Assembly (NCBI GenBank): GCA_022568135.1
Contig: JADFFQ010000004.1
Coordinates: forward strand, 1 to 64,000
Source: Planctomycetota bacterium
GTDB lineage: Bacteria > Planctomycetota > Phycisphaerae > Phycisphaerales > SM1A02
Direction: 5' to 3'
DNA length: 64,000 nt
Below the pieces are notes generated by a model. It did no database searches, was not told the DNA's origin, and was given only the letters and a program-made list of their open reading frames with translations. Made by a program: the position numbers and the translations under genes. This document shows positions 9,023-17,600 of the stretch, in pieces (the stretch's first letter is position 1; the number at the start of each line of letters is the position of its first letter).

Positions 9023-10654
9023 TTATTCCTTGCTTGGTCCGGCGAGCCGATCCAGCTGCTCGTAGGCAGCGAGGGTCAAGAAGTTCTCACACGTCCGGGC
9101 CGTGCAAAGACGCACGAAGAGATCGCGGGCTCGAGTGGTGCGAGCTGCGTCGAGGCGAGCAGGCTCCCGCCCGTCCCGCAGCCGGGCCATTTCTTCGTCG
9201 AGCACATTGCCAAAGAGCGTTTCGGTAATCGTCCTGCCATCGTCCAAGGTCGATCCATGGCGAATCCACTGCCAGACCTGGGTGCGACATATCTCGGCGG
9301 TGGCCGCGTCCTCCATCAGGTGGTAAAGCGGCACACAGCCTTGCCCGCCCAGCCATGCCTCCAAGTACTGCACCCCGACCCGGACGTTGTGGCGAAGGCC
9401 CGCTTCGGTCCGGGTGCCCGTGGGCAGCCGACAGAGATCCTCCGCAGTCACCTGAACCTCCGCACGCGTACGCTGGATCTGATTGGGCTGGGGCATATGA
9501 GCGTCAAAGACCGCTCGGGCCAGCGGCACCAGCCCGGGATGCGCGACCCACGTCCCGTCGTGGCCATCGGCAACTTCCCGCAGCTTGTCGGTGCGAACCT
9601 TCTCCAGCGCTTCCTCGTTGGCGACCGGGTCATCCTTGATCGGCACCTGGGCCGCCATCCCCCCCATCGCATGAACCTGACGGCGGTGACAGATGCGAAT
9701 CAGCAGCTGCGCATACGCCCGCAGGAACGGCTGCTGCATCGTCACCTGCGACCGGTCCGGCAGCACGCGGTCGGGGTGATTCCGAAACGTCTTGATAAAG
9801 CTGAAGATGTAGTCCCAACGACCGCAGTTGAGCCCCGCTGAATGCTCACGCAGCTCCCAAAGAATCTCGTCCATCTCAAAGGCCGCGGGAAGCGTCTCGA
9901 TGAGCACCGTGGCCTTGATGGTCCGGCGAGGAATCCCCAGGGCCTCCTGGGCGTGCACGAAGATGTCATTCCACAGCCGCGCCTCGAGATGGCTCTCCAT
10001 CTTGGGCAGATAGAAATACGGGCCGCTGCCGCCGTCGATCAGTGCCCGGGCGTTATGAAAGAAGAACAGGCCGAAATCAAATATCCCCGCCGGTATGGGC
10101 TTCTCATCGACTCGGAAGTGTTTCTCGACCAGGTGCCAACCGCGCGGGCGAACCATCAACGTCGCCGTCTCGCCGTTGAGCTGGTAGTGCTTGCCAGCGT
10201 CGTTCACGAAGCGGATGGTCCCGGCCACGGCATCTCGCAGGTTGACTTGACCGGCCACAAGGTTGTCCCAGGTCGGGGACGTGGAGTCCTCGAAGTCGGC
10301 CATGAAGACATTTGCCCCGCTGTTCAGCGCGTTGATGATCATCTTGCGATCGACCGGGCCGGTAATCTCTACCCGGCGGTCGAGCAGATCATCCGGCAGC
10401 GATGCGACCGTCCAGTGGCCGGCTCGAATCGACGCGCTCTCGGCCGGAAAATCGGGGCGGTCGCCGGCATCAAAGCGCCTCTGCCGTTGCCGGCGCCGGG
10501 CCATGAGCTGCCCGACGCGATCACCGAAGCGCCGCGCGAGATCCGCCACGAACTCGACGGCCGGGGCTGTAAGTACCTCCTCGTAGCCGGGGCGCATCGG
10601 TCCGAGGATCTGCACGTCGGCCCAGGGCAGGGTGCTGCTTGGGGTTGGATTCAT
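9023..10654 (-). CDS. aceB: Malate synthase A
   Basis: Condenses glyoxylate with acetyl-CoA to malate, completing the glyoxylate shunt with the adjacent isocitrate lyase. At 543 residues it is the short A-type isoform (the G-type is near 720). The conserved metal/catalytic region reads MADFEDSTSPTWDN at about 118-131, followed by a TLMVRPRGWHLVEKH segment. Further on there are ATVLIETLPAAFEMDEIL, GLNCGRWDYIFSF, and near the end AWLGGQGCVPLYHLMEDAATAE with WIRH. The first gene of the aceBA operon; ATG start at 10654. An imperfect dyad lies about 60-80 bases upstream (10713-10731), a possible operator. Confidence 0.96.
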   Translation of the reverse strand: MNPTPSSTLPWADVQILGPMRPGYEEVLTAPAVEFVADLARRFGDRVGQLMARRRQRQRRFDAGDRPDFPAESASIRAGHWTVASLPDDLLDRRVEITGPVDRKMIINALNSGANVFMADFEDSTSPTWDNLVAGQVNLRDAVAGTIRFVNDAGKHYQLNGETATLMVRPRGWHLVEKHFRVDEKPIPAGIFDFGLFFFHNARALIDGGSGPYFYLPKMESHLEARLWNDIFVHAQEALGIPRRTIKATVLIETLPAAFEMDEILWELREHSAGLNCGRWDYIFSFIKTFRNHPDRVLPDRSQVTMQQPFLRAYAQLLIRICHRRQVHAMGGMAAQVPIKDDPVANEEALEKVRTDKLREVADGHDGTWVAHPGLVPLARAVFDAHMPQPNQIQRTRAEVQVTAEDLCRLPTGTRTEAGLRHNVRVGVQYLEAWLGGQGCVPLYHLMEDAATAEICRTQVWQWIRHGSTLDDGRTITETLFGNVLDEEMARLRDGREPARLDAARTTRARDLFVRLCTARTCENFLTLAAYEQLDRLAGPSKE

Positions 10655-10712
10655 TGGAATGTGCTCCGTCGCGGTCTGGTCATTGTGCCCGCAATTCGGA
10701 AGCTATCAATAT

Positions 10713-10731
10713 CTACTTGTGAGACAAGCAG
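10713..10731. promoter_or_regulatory. Imperfect dyad upstream of aceBA, candidate operator
   Basis: CTACTTGT-GAG-ACAAGCAG: arms of eight bases with one mismatch and a three-base spacer, 59-77 bases upstream of the aceB start in an AT-richer patch (ATCAATAT beside it). Position and symmetry suit a repressor or activator site for glyoxylate genes; no regulator gene is adjacent. Confidence 0.35.
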
Positions 10732-10920
10732 TTAGAGGATTCCGATAACGCCGCTCAGGCCGTGCAACCCCCCCATCCGCCACCGGCGCCGGTCGCAGCA
10801 GCGATTCGTCACTTGTCCTGGTCAATGCATGCCCAGCCGAATCTTGTCAACGTTCTGCGTCGGCAAGTGAAGGGGGCCCGTGTTCACGCAACAAACGCCG
10901 TTGCGTCCAACCTTCTTCAT

Positions 10921-10947
10921 AAAGCCGCGACCGCTGGTCGCGGTCTT
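10921..10947. repeat. Extragenic palindrome CCGCGACC-N3-GGTCGCGG, copy 1
   Basis: The stem CCGCGACC / GGTCGCGG with loop GCT is flanked by AAAG and TCTT, so the hairpin is longer with G:T pairs. The same element recurs at 37921-37943 (opposite orientation) and 50351-50377 with different loops, all in intergenic DNA. Confidence 0.75.
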
Positions 10948-11023
10948 CGTCCATGGGCAAGCAGTCCTGGTGGTTTCCTTACACGCGCAACCACCAACCA
11001 CCGTGGTGCGCGCATCTCTGCGG

Positions 11024-11416
11024 TTACTTCGCTTGGGGCCGATCAGTGCGTTCCGGCTGGAGTTGCCAGTCATATCGTTCGCCGATGCTGATCCGGATTC
11101 GCATGAGCGTGCCGCGAAAGCGCCGCCGCAACTGCTGCTCCAGCCCTCCGCGCAGCATTCGATCGAGCTCGTACGCCGTCGAGGCGGAATCCACGACGAC
11201 GCGAGCGACGCCGCCGCGCAAACTCGTCAGTCGAGTGCGCGCGACGATCTCGGCGGGCACTAGAGACTCCCAAACGTCGGTCAGAGCCCCGAGGCGGCGC
11301 TGCGTTCGCGCGGCGCGTTCGGCCACGCCCGACACCAGCCCGCCGATCGACGCATCCGCGTCCAATCGAGCACGTCGCTGCCGCAATCGCTCCAGGCGCT
11401 GGACGGCCTCAGCCAT
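11024..11416 (-). CDS. dciA: DUF721/DciA-family protein, probable replicative helicase loader or operator
   Basis: A 130-residue protein. The first 45 residues are Arg-rich and helical. From the Trp of VWESLVPAEIVARTR onward it matches the DUF721 fold: a WE..V...I..RTR start, then a beta strand GVARVVVDSASTAYELDR, helix LRGGLEQQLRR, and a final strand TLMRIRISIG. DciA is the ancestral DnaB-interacting helicase operator in bacteria lacking DnaC/DnaI. Finding it close to parB, yidC and mnmE agrees with an origin-proximal neighbourhood. The C-terminal tail (about 20 residues) is polar. Start ATG at 11416. Assignment rests on the recognisable pattern and length; sequence conservation in this family is low. 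Confidence 0.62.
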   Translation of the reverse strand: MAEAVQRLERLRQRRARLDADASIGGLVSGVAERAARTQRRLGALTDVWESLVPAEIVARTRLTSLRGGVARVVVDSASTAYELDRMLRGGLEQQLRRRFRGTLMRIRISIGERYDWQLQPERTDRPQAK

Positions 11417-11747
11417 GGCTACGATCGTACCGACTCCCCCGATCGCACCGTGGCCAGCCGCCCGACCCCGGCCACGAGCCCCCGCTTCCTACTCATCACC
11501 GTGCATGAAATTCCACCCCTGAGCTGATTCCCTATCTCCGCCAAGCTTCCATTGGCCATCCAACCAAAGCTGCCCCACCTGGCCTCGATAGCCAGCCGGC
11601 ACTACCAGTCACGATCGCGACAGGTCGCGCGCGTAGCTCAATATATCGCAACGAGCCGCCACATGTTCTTCTAAGTACTGGCATACGAGGCGACTTCTCT
11701 CGCGATAGTGCTGCTATCACGCACGATCGTGATATCCAGGCGAGCTC
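11417..11747. other. Noncoding gap between dciA and the histidine kinase gene
   Basis: About 330 bases between two minus-strand genes. Only short overlapping shadow frames are present, with no Shine-Dalgarno-led start. The right half is AT-richer (ATATATCGCAACG) and should hold the dciA promoter, but I cannot pick a convincing -35/-10 pair. Confidence 0.4.
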
Positions 11748-12560
11748 TTATGTTTTGGGGTTGGGCCGGTCGAATGTTGGCAGCGTAATTGTGAACGCTG
11801 CCCCCTGGCCCGGATTCGAGCGGACCTCGATGCTGCCGCCGACGTTTTCAACCAGGCGCTTGCACACGGCCAAGCCAAGGCCTGATCCGGATGTTGCCTC
11901 TGCCGCTCGGGAATGGTCCGGCTGGGCAGGACTTGTGACGAACGGCTCGAAGAGGATTGGCAAGAGATGACGTGGGATGCCTGGCCCGGTGTCAGCGAGG
12001 GTTATCCGGGTGGTGCGATCAGCGTGCTGGGCAACGGAAATCCGAAGTGAGCCACGCTTGGGGCGCATGGCTGTCACCGCGTTGAGGATCAGGTTCAACA
12101 GCACTTGCTGCAACGCAAGAGGTGCGATGCGGACGTCAGCGTCTCGGTCAACCGAGATGTCCAGCTGCGTCCCATCTTTGCTCGGGTCCCTTGCCAGACA
12201 GGCGAGCGCAGCGTCGATTGCCTCGCGGACGTTGGCGTGGTCGAGGTCATCATCGGTTCGAGTGAAGCCGAGGACGGCCTGGGCGATCCGTGACGCGGAT
12301 TCGGCGCCTGCAATGGCTCGGTCCAGGGCTTTGACTTGCAGGGCAGCGTCGTGGGGGTCCGCCTTGGCCAGCTGGGCGTAGACGAGAACGGGGGTCATGA
12401 TGTTGTTTATCTCGTGGGCGATTCCTGCCGCGAGTGTGCCCACCGTGGCCAACCGGTGCGAATGCTGGAGCTGCTGTTGGAGCGAATCCAGGTCGCGCTC
12501 GGCCTGAGCAATTCGACCGACGAGGTGCTGCTCGACTGGTAGTGCTGCGAGCTCGGTCAT
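11748..12560 (-). CDS. Soluble sensor histidine kinase, orphan
   Basis: A cytoplasmic kinase of 270 residues with no membrane segment. The N-terminus is a short coiled coil (about 10-35), followed by the H-box GTLAAGIAHEINNIMTP with phospho-acceptor His49. The ATP-binding part has N-box VLLNLILNAVTAM, G1 DTGPGIP and G2 GSGLGLAV, ending in GAAFTITLP. The open frame runs upstream to 12740, but that extension begins inside a parS palindrome (MFHVER) and is surely not translated. The ATG at 12560 has GGGGAGGG eight bases upstream and fits the domain start. No response regulator is adjacent. Its location beside parS/parB is suggestive of a chromosome- or pole-linked role, which is inference only. 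Confidence 0.85.
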   Translation of the reverse strand: MTELAALPVEQHLVGRIAQAERDLDSLQQQLQHSHRLATVGTLAAGIAHEINNIMTPVLVYAQLAKADPHDAALQVKALDRAIAGAESASRIAQAVLGFTRTDDDLDHANVREAIDAALACLARDPSKDGTQLDISVDRDADVRIAPLALQQVLLNLILNAVTAMRPKRGSLRISVAQHADRTTRITLADTGPGIPRHLLPILFEPFVTSPAQPDHSRAAEATSGSGLGLAVCKRLVENVGGSIEVRSNPGQGAAFTITLPTFDRPNPKT

Positions 12561-12724
12561 CGGCAGGGCCCTCCCCAGCCCCCCGTGGCGGCGAGACGAC
12601 GGGGTATCGGCCAGGAAGGCTTGCGACTCAAGGCGAACGCTTGGTGGACATCCCGCCCCAGGTCCGGTAGCAACGGCTCGGATCCGGGCCGATGACGCAG
12701 GCGATGGCGCCCGGCGTGTTTGAC

Positions 12725-12738
12725 GTTCCACGTGGAAC
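12725..12738. promoter_or_regulatory. parS: parS site 1 (ParB-binding palindrome)
   Basis: Perfect 14-bp palindrome GTTCCACGTGGAAC, followed by A. It matches the broadly conserved parS core (TGTTNCACGTGNAACA pattern) and lies about 190 bases upstream of parB. On the minus strand it creates the spurious peptide start MFHVER. Confidence 0.85.
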
Positions 12739-12837
12739 ATGGCATAACACCTGCGGAGCCGATGATGCCCTCATCCACCCTGCTTGCGGGAAGTGCCCAG
12801 CGACCACATCGAAGGGGTGCTCTTCGATGGCACGGTG

Positions 12838-12851
12838 GTTCCACGTGGAAC
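12838..12851. promoter_or_regulatory. parS: parS site 2 (ParB-binding palindrome)
   Basis: A second perfect GTTCCACGTGGAAC, 113 bases from the first and 75 bases before parB. A run of eleven C follows at 12860-12870. Two sites so close together fit a ParB loading centre next to its own gene. Confidence 0.85.
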
Positions 12852-12925
12852 ATCACACACCCCCCCCCCCAAGGCAAGACCCCCAACCCCAGCCGCCAGT
12901 GGCACATCCCTAAGGAGAGCCAACG

Positions 12926-13903
12926 ATGCAAACACGCAAGGACCCGTCCCAGCCGGCGACGGCCCGGCGACGTCTCGGTCGAGGTCTTCAGAGCCTCATC
13001 TCATCCCCCGTCCGAATCGACCCGCCCACCGAACCAAGCCCCCCGCTGGCGGCGCATCACCCGTCCGGCTCATCGGATCGCCCAGTACCCGGGATCGCGG
13101 AGCCCGACCCAATCCGCATGATCGCCACCGACCAGATCCGCCCAAATCCCGGCCAGCCTCGGCAGCAGTTCGACGAAGAGGCGCTGCGGTCGCTGGCCGA
13201 ATCCATCAAATCGGCGGGGCTCATCCAGCCTATCGTCGTCAGGCAGGCACCGGCAGGGGGGTTCCAGCTGATTGTCGGCGAGCGCCGCTGGCGCGCCGCC
13301 CAACGCATCGGCCTGTCACAGCTGCCTGCCATCGTACGCCGCATCGATGATCAAACCGCCGCGGAGATCGCGCTCATCGAGAACCTCCAACGTGAAGATC
13401 TCAACCCGATCGAGCGGGCGGAAGCATTTTGGCAACTCACGCATGACCACGGCATGACTCATCAGGAACTTGCCGATCGTGTCGGCCTGAACCGCTCCAG
13501 CGTGACCAACCTGCTACGACTGCTCGAGCTTGACGAGTTCACCAGGGATGCGGTGCGCACCGCCCGGCTGGGCCCAGGGCACGCCAAGGCGTTATTAGCG
13601 ATCACTAACATCGAAGCCCGCAAGCGTCTTGCCGATCTCGCGATCCGCAGGCACTTCACGGTGCGAGCCTTGGAACGTCGGATCGCTGCGCTCACCGCGG
13701 AGCCGGCCCCACGACCGGGGCGCGCCGATCATCCTCACCATCCGCACCGCCAAGCGATGCAACGGCGGCTCAGTGAGCACCTGGGCACCAAGGTGGTCAT
13801 CCAGCAAGGCAAGACGAAGGAATCCGGGCGCATCCTGATCGAGTTCTACACATTCGACCAGTTTGAGGGGCTGATGCAGCAGCTGGGCGTCAGGGTGACG
13901 TAG
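12926..13903 (+). CDS. parB: Chromosome-partitioning protein ParB
   Basis: A CTP-dependent parS-binding clamp that loads SMC and partitions the chromosome with ParA. It has 325 residues. The basic N-terminal segment RRRLGRGLQSLI is the ParA-contact peptide. Next comes a Pro-rich linker, then the CTPase domain with NPGQPRQQFDEEALRSLAES, GERRWRAAQR at about 118-127 and the ENLQREDLNP box. The HTH (MTHQELADRVGLNRSSVTNL) is at about 182-201, with a C-terminal dimerisation segment at about 270-325. ATG at 12926 has AAGGAGAG upstream. Unusually, no parA/soj lies upstream; a divergent histidine kinase is there instead. Confidence 0.95.
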   Translation: MQTRKDPSQPATARRRLGRGLQSLISSPVRIDPPTEPSPPLAAHHPSGSSDRPVPGIAEPDPIRMIATDQIRPNPGQPRQQFDEEALRSLAESIKSAGLIQPIVVRQAPAGGFQLIVGERRWRAAQRIGLSQLPAIVRRIDDQTAAEIALIENLQREDLNPIERAEAFWQLTHDHGMTHQELADRVGLNRSSVTNLLRLLELDEFTRDAVRTARLGPGHAKALLAITNIEARKRLADLAIRRHFTVRALERRIAALTAEPAPRPGRADHPHHPHRQAMQRRLSEHLGTKVVIQQGKTKESGRILIEFYTFDQFEGLMQQLGVRVT

Positions 13904-13935
13904 CGGTCCATTACATCCAGCGTCACGAAGAATGA

Positions 13936-14133
13936 GAAGAAAACGGGAAGCACGCCCGGAACACACTGATCCGCCTCGGTGCGCTGAAACGGGTGTTTCG
14001 CCACAAGACGCTGTCATTTCCGGATTTGGCGGAGACGGTCACGGGAGCCCGTGATCGCCCCGGCACCGCCGATTTCACGACCATTGACAGCGAGACGCTC
14101 CAGGCAAACTACAGCACTGCCATGAGGGCCTGA
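13936..14133 (+). pseudogene. Possible decayed gene remnant (65-codon open frame without start)
   Basis: A stop-bounded frame of 65 codons after parB has a protein-like composition (LIRLGALKRVFRHKTLSFPD, then AETVTGARDRPGTADF). It lacks an early ATG and a ribosome-binding site. I do not recognise the family. It may be the C-terminal scrap of a lost gene, or chance. The surrounding 13904-14385 stretch otherwise contains only short shadow frames. Confidence 0.25.
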
Positions 14134-14385
14134 CGGGGGGCGATGGCGCCGAAGAAGTAGGGGGCTGGGGCGGCGCATCAGCCCTTGTGAGCCTCCGGGC
14201 GGCGAGGCGGCGTTGCTGCGCGCCATGCGCGCGGAGGAATCATGTCACATTTTGCGCCATGTCGCGCAAGGTGCAGCAAAGTCACACGCATGGCCCGCCG
14301 ATCAATGAGGTTGAGTGTTACGGCCTTCACATGGCGCAGAGGTCGGTGGAGCGTTCGACAGACGATCGCACCGGGCGGGCGTCTG

Positions 14386-14625
14386 ATGGATCGTGTTTTG
14401 CAGCAAAGAGTGGACGCTTGGATGAATGAGACAGGCCATCCCGTGCCGATGATGGATACCCCCACTGATGCGGAGTCTCAGCGGGCTGTGGATGATTCGC
14501 GTCGGCTCTTCCACCGAACGCTTGCGAATTGGGTATGTGACGTGCTGGCTCTCAAACGAGCGGGTCTTGACCGTCCGAGGTGGCGGCCGGGGATCGCCGA
14601 ATCCCAGTGGACGCTGGCGGCGTAG
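14386..14625 (+). CDS. Small hypothetical protein upstream of fliD
   Basis: A 79-residue frame beginning MDRVLQQRVDAWMNETGHP and ending 24 bases before fliD. It is mostly helical and hydrophilic with two central Arg/Lys/Trp patches, and has no signal or TM. The frame is open further upstream, but codon usage there is poor. There is no strong Shine-Dalgarno at 14386, and a sigma-54-like element overlaps the start. Either this is a small flagellar accessory protein read from an upstream promoter, or the region is just the fliD leader. I do not recognise a family. Confidence 0.35.
   Translation: MDRVLQQRVDAWMNETGHPVPMMDTPTDAESQRAVDDSRRLFHRTLANWVCDVLALKRAGLDRPRWRPGIAESQWTLAA
14387..14402 (+). 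promoter_or_regulatory. Sigma-54-like -24/-12 element upstream of fliD
   Basis: TGGATCG-TGTT-TTGCA keeps GG and GC at the required ten-base separation and the TTGCA -12 box. The -24 box deviates at two positions. It is about 245 bases before fliD. Flagellar genes are often sigma-54 dependent, but a single imperfect match is weak evidence. Confidence 0.25.
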
Positions 14626-14649
14626 CGATCAGCACGGTGGAGCGTATCG

Positions 14650-17600
14650 ATGGGGACAATCACCACCGGCATCGGGCTGATCAGCGGCATTGACACCGCG
14701 ACCCTGATCGACAGTCTGATCGCTCTCGAAGCGCGCGGCAAGCTCGGGCTTCAGGCGCGGCTGGTGTCGTTGCAAGCGCAAAAGACCGCGCTGTTGGACA
14801 TCAACGCTCGCCTGCTCAATTTCAAGAACATCGCCCGGTCCTTCCGGCTGGATTCGATCTTCAAGTCCGCCCTGGCCAGCAGCAGCAACAGCGACATCCT
14901 CACCGCGACCGCGTCGGCGAGGTCGCTGCCGGGCACGTTCACGTTCATCGTCAAGCAACTGGTGGCCACCAGCCAGAAGCTCTCGGCAGGCTTTGCTGAC
15001 ACGGACACCACGCCGTTGGGCCTGACGTCGCTGAGCTTCGAGTTCGGCAAAGGAACGCTGTCAACCGACACCGATCTTGAGAACCTCAACGGCGGCGCCG
15101 GCGTCGCGCGAGGCAAAATCATCATCATCGACGGCATCGGTACGACCACCGTCGATCTGACCGATGTGACCTCGCTCAACGAAGTTCTCGACCGCATCAA
15201 CAGCTCCGGGGCCAACGTCACTGCCACCGTGGATGGTGATCATGTCGTGGTGACGGAGAACGACCTGGGTGCGTTGGAGATCAAAAACGCTATCGGCTAT
15301 ACGACGGCCACCGACCTTGGCATCGCAGCCACCGATGGTGGCGATGGGATAATCACCGGCACCGATATCAACACCATCAGCGGCTCGACCGCACTGCGGT
15401 CGCTCAACGACGGCAATGGGGTCATCATCCGCAACAACGTGCCGGACCTGCACATCAAGGCCCGCGACACCACCTCGGTCTTCGACATCGATCTCGGTCG
15501 AGTGGACGCGGCAATCGACGACACCACGCTGCTGGCGGATCTGAACAACGGCAGCGGGATCAAGATCAGTAACGATGCGCCGGACTTTACGATCGTCACC
15601 TCCGAGGGCGTCTCGGTGGACATCAACATCGGCCAGATCGTCGATTCCAACGACGATGTGACCGACGAAGCGGTGACGACCGTCGGCGAACTCAAGACCC
15701 GCATCACGTCGCAGCTGGCCGCGGCGGGTGTCACCGACATCGCCCTGGCAGTCACCACCGACAATCGGTTCACCTTGACGGAGACGACCCTGGGCGGTGG
15801 GGCCCTGCAGGTGATCGGTGCCGGCCCCAGCAACGACCAGACGGCCCAAGACCTCGGCATACTCGGGACCGACGGGGGCACGGGAGACACCGACGGCACG
15901 CAGGACGGCGTCATCACCGGCACCATCATCCCCAACACCGTTCAGACCACCGCCGCGCTAACCCTTCAGGACGTCATCGACCGGATCAACAACGCCTTGG
16001 ACACCGGCGGCGGCGCCAACGCCGGACGCATCGTCGCGTCCATTGCCACCGACGGCGTGAGCCTGTTGATCACCGATACCATCGGCGGAGGCGGCAATCT
16101 CATCATCGAGGGCTTCTCCACCGATCCCAACGAGCCCAACGCCGCCGCGGACCTTGGCATCTTCACCGGCTTGGCGGGCGTGGCTGCGTCCACCGTGGAC
16201 GGCAACCGGCTCATCGCCGGGTTGAACTCGGTGCTCGTGGGCAATCTCAACGGCGGCGCGGGCCTCAGCGGCAACACCACGCTGACCATTACGGATAAGG
16301 CCGCGGGAAACGACACCTTCACGATCGACGAGTTGGGGTCGCTGAACGACATCATCGATCAGATCAACAGCTCGCCCAACATCCAGGTCACCGCCAGCCT
16401 CAACTCCAAAGGCACGGGACTGCTCATCACCGACACCTCGGCGGGAGGTGGCAGTCTCACGATCGGCGGCAGCGCCGCCACTGAGCTGAAGATCAACGGC
16501 ACCACGACGCAGAACACCATCGAGGGCGCCAACCTCCAGCTTCGCTACGTCTCCGAAGCGAGCCTGCTGAGCGATCTGAACTACGGCCGAGGCGTAGGCA
16601 CCGGCGTGTTTCGGATCACCGACGGGTACGGAAACGTCGCCGACGTCAACATCGGCTCCGATTCGCTGACGCTCTTCGACATCATCCAGGAGATCAACTC
16701 ACGTGGGTTGGCCGTCAAGGCTCGGGTCAACGACAACGGCGACGGCCTTTTGCTCGAACACGATCCGACCAACGCTTCACCCGTGGAGACCGGCGAGCCG
16801 TTCGTGGCCATCAAGGTTGAGACGCTCAGCGGCACGACCGCGGCGGACCTCAATATCCTCGGCGAAGCGGACGCGGTGGGTGAGGATATCGAGGGGTCCT
16901 ACGAGCGGGTCGTGACACTCGACGTCTCTGATTCCTTGAGCGACGTGGTGGGGAAGATCAATGATGCAGGCATCCCCGTCAGCGCCTCGATTATCAACAT
17001 CGGCTCAGGCGCGACGCCGTTCCGCCTGAACTTCAGCTCGAAAATCACCGGTCGTCTCGGCGAGTTGATCATCGACAGTGGGGGCGTCGATTTGGGGCTG
17101 ACCACGCTCTCGGACGGGCGCGACGCCAAGGTCTTCTTCGGCTCCGACGACCCGTCCCAGGGCTTTCTGATCACCAGCTCATCGAACAGTATCAGCGACG
17201 TGGTGCCGGGGGTGACCATTGACCTCGTCTCGGCCAGCGATGATCCCGTGACCGTGACCGTCACCCGGGATACTCAGAAGATCGAGGACGCGGTCTTCCA
17301 GCTCGTGACCACGTTCAATGACGCGATCGGGCGGATCAACGAATACGACTTCTTCGATGTCGACTCCGAGCAGCGCGGCCCGTTGCTGGGCAACTCGACC
17401 ACGGCCCGTGTGCGCGGTGCGCTGTACCGTGTCGTGCAGGGGCCGGCCAGGGGCGTGGAAACGCAGTATCAGCGTCTCAGCCAGGTGGGGATCCGCGTTG
17501 GGGCCGAGGGTGTGCTGACCTTCGACAAAGACAAGTTCCGCGAGGCGTACGAGAACGACCCCGAGGCGGTCGAGAACCTCTTCGCCGCCTTCAAGGGGTC

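Noticed and set aside
8960-9841. 293-codon frame antisense to aceB
   Set aside because: The malate synthase motifs are unambiguous on the other strand.
12561-12740. N-terminal extension of the histidine kinase beginning MFHVERQTRR
   Set aside because: It begins inside a parS palindrome and lacks a ribosome-binding site; the ATG at 12560 has a strong one and fits the domain start.
12557-12931. Minus-strand frame of 124 codons containing MFHVEPPCHR
   Set aside because: It is a reading of the second parS site and of the parB leader; no coding character.
15061-15849. 262-codon frame antisense to fliD
   Set aside because: Arises from the repetitive GAC/ATC codon pattern of the fliD modules.
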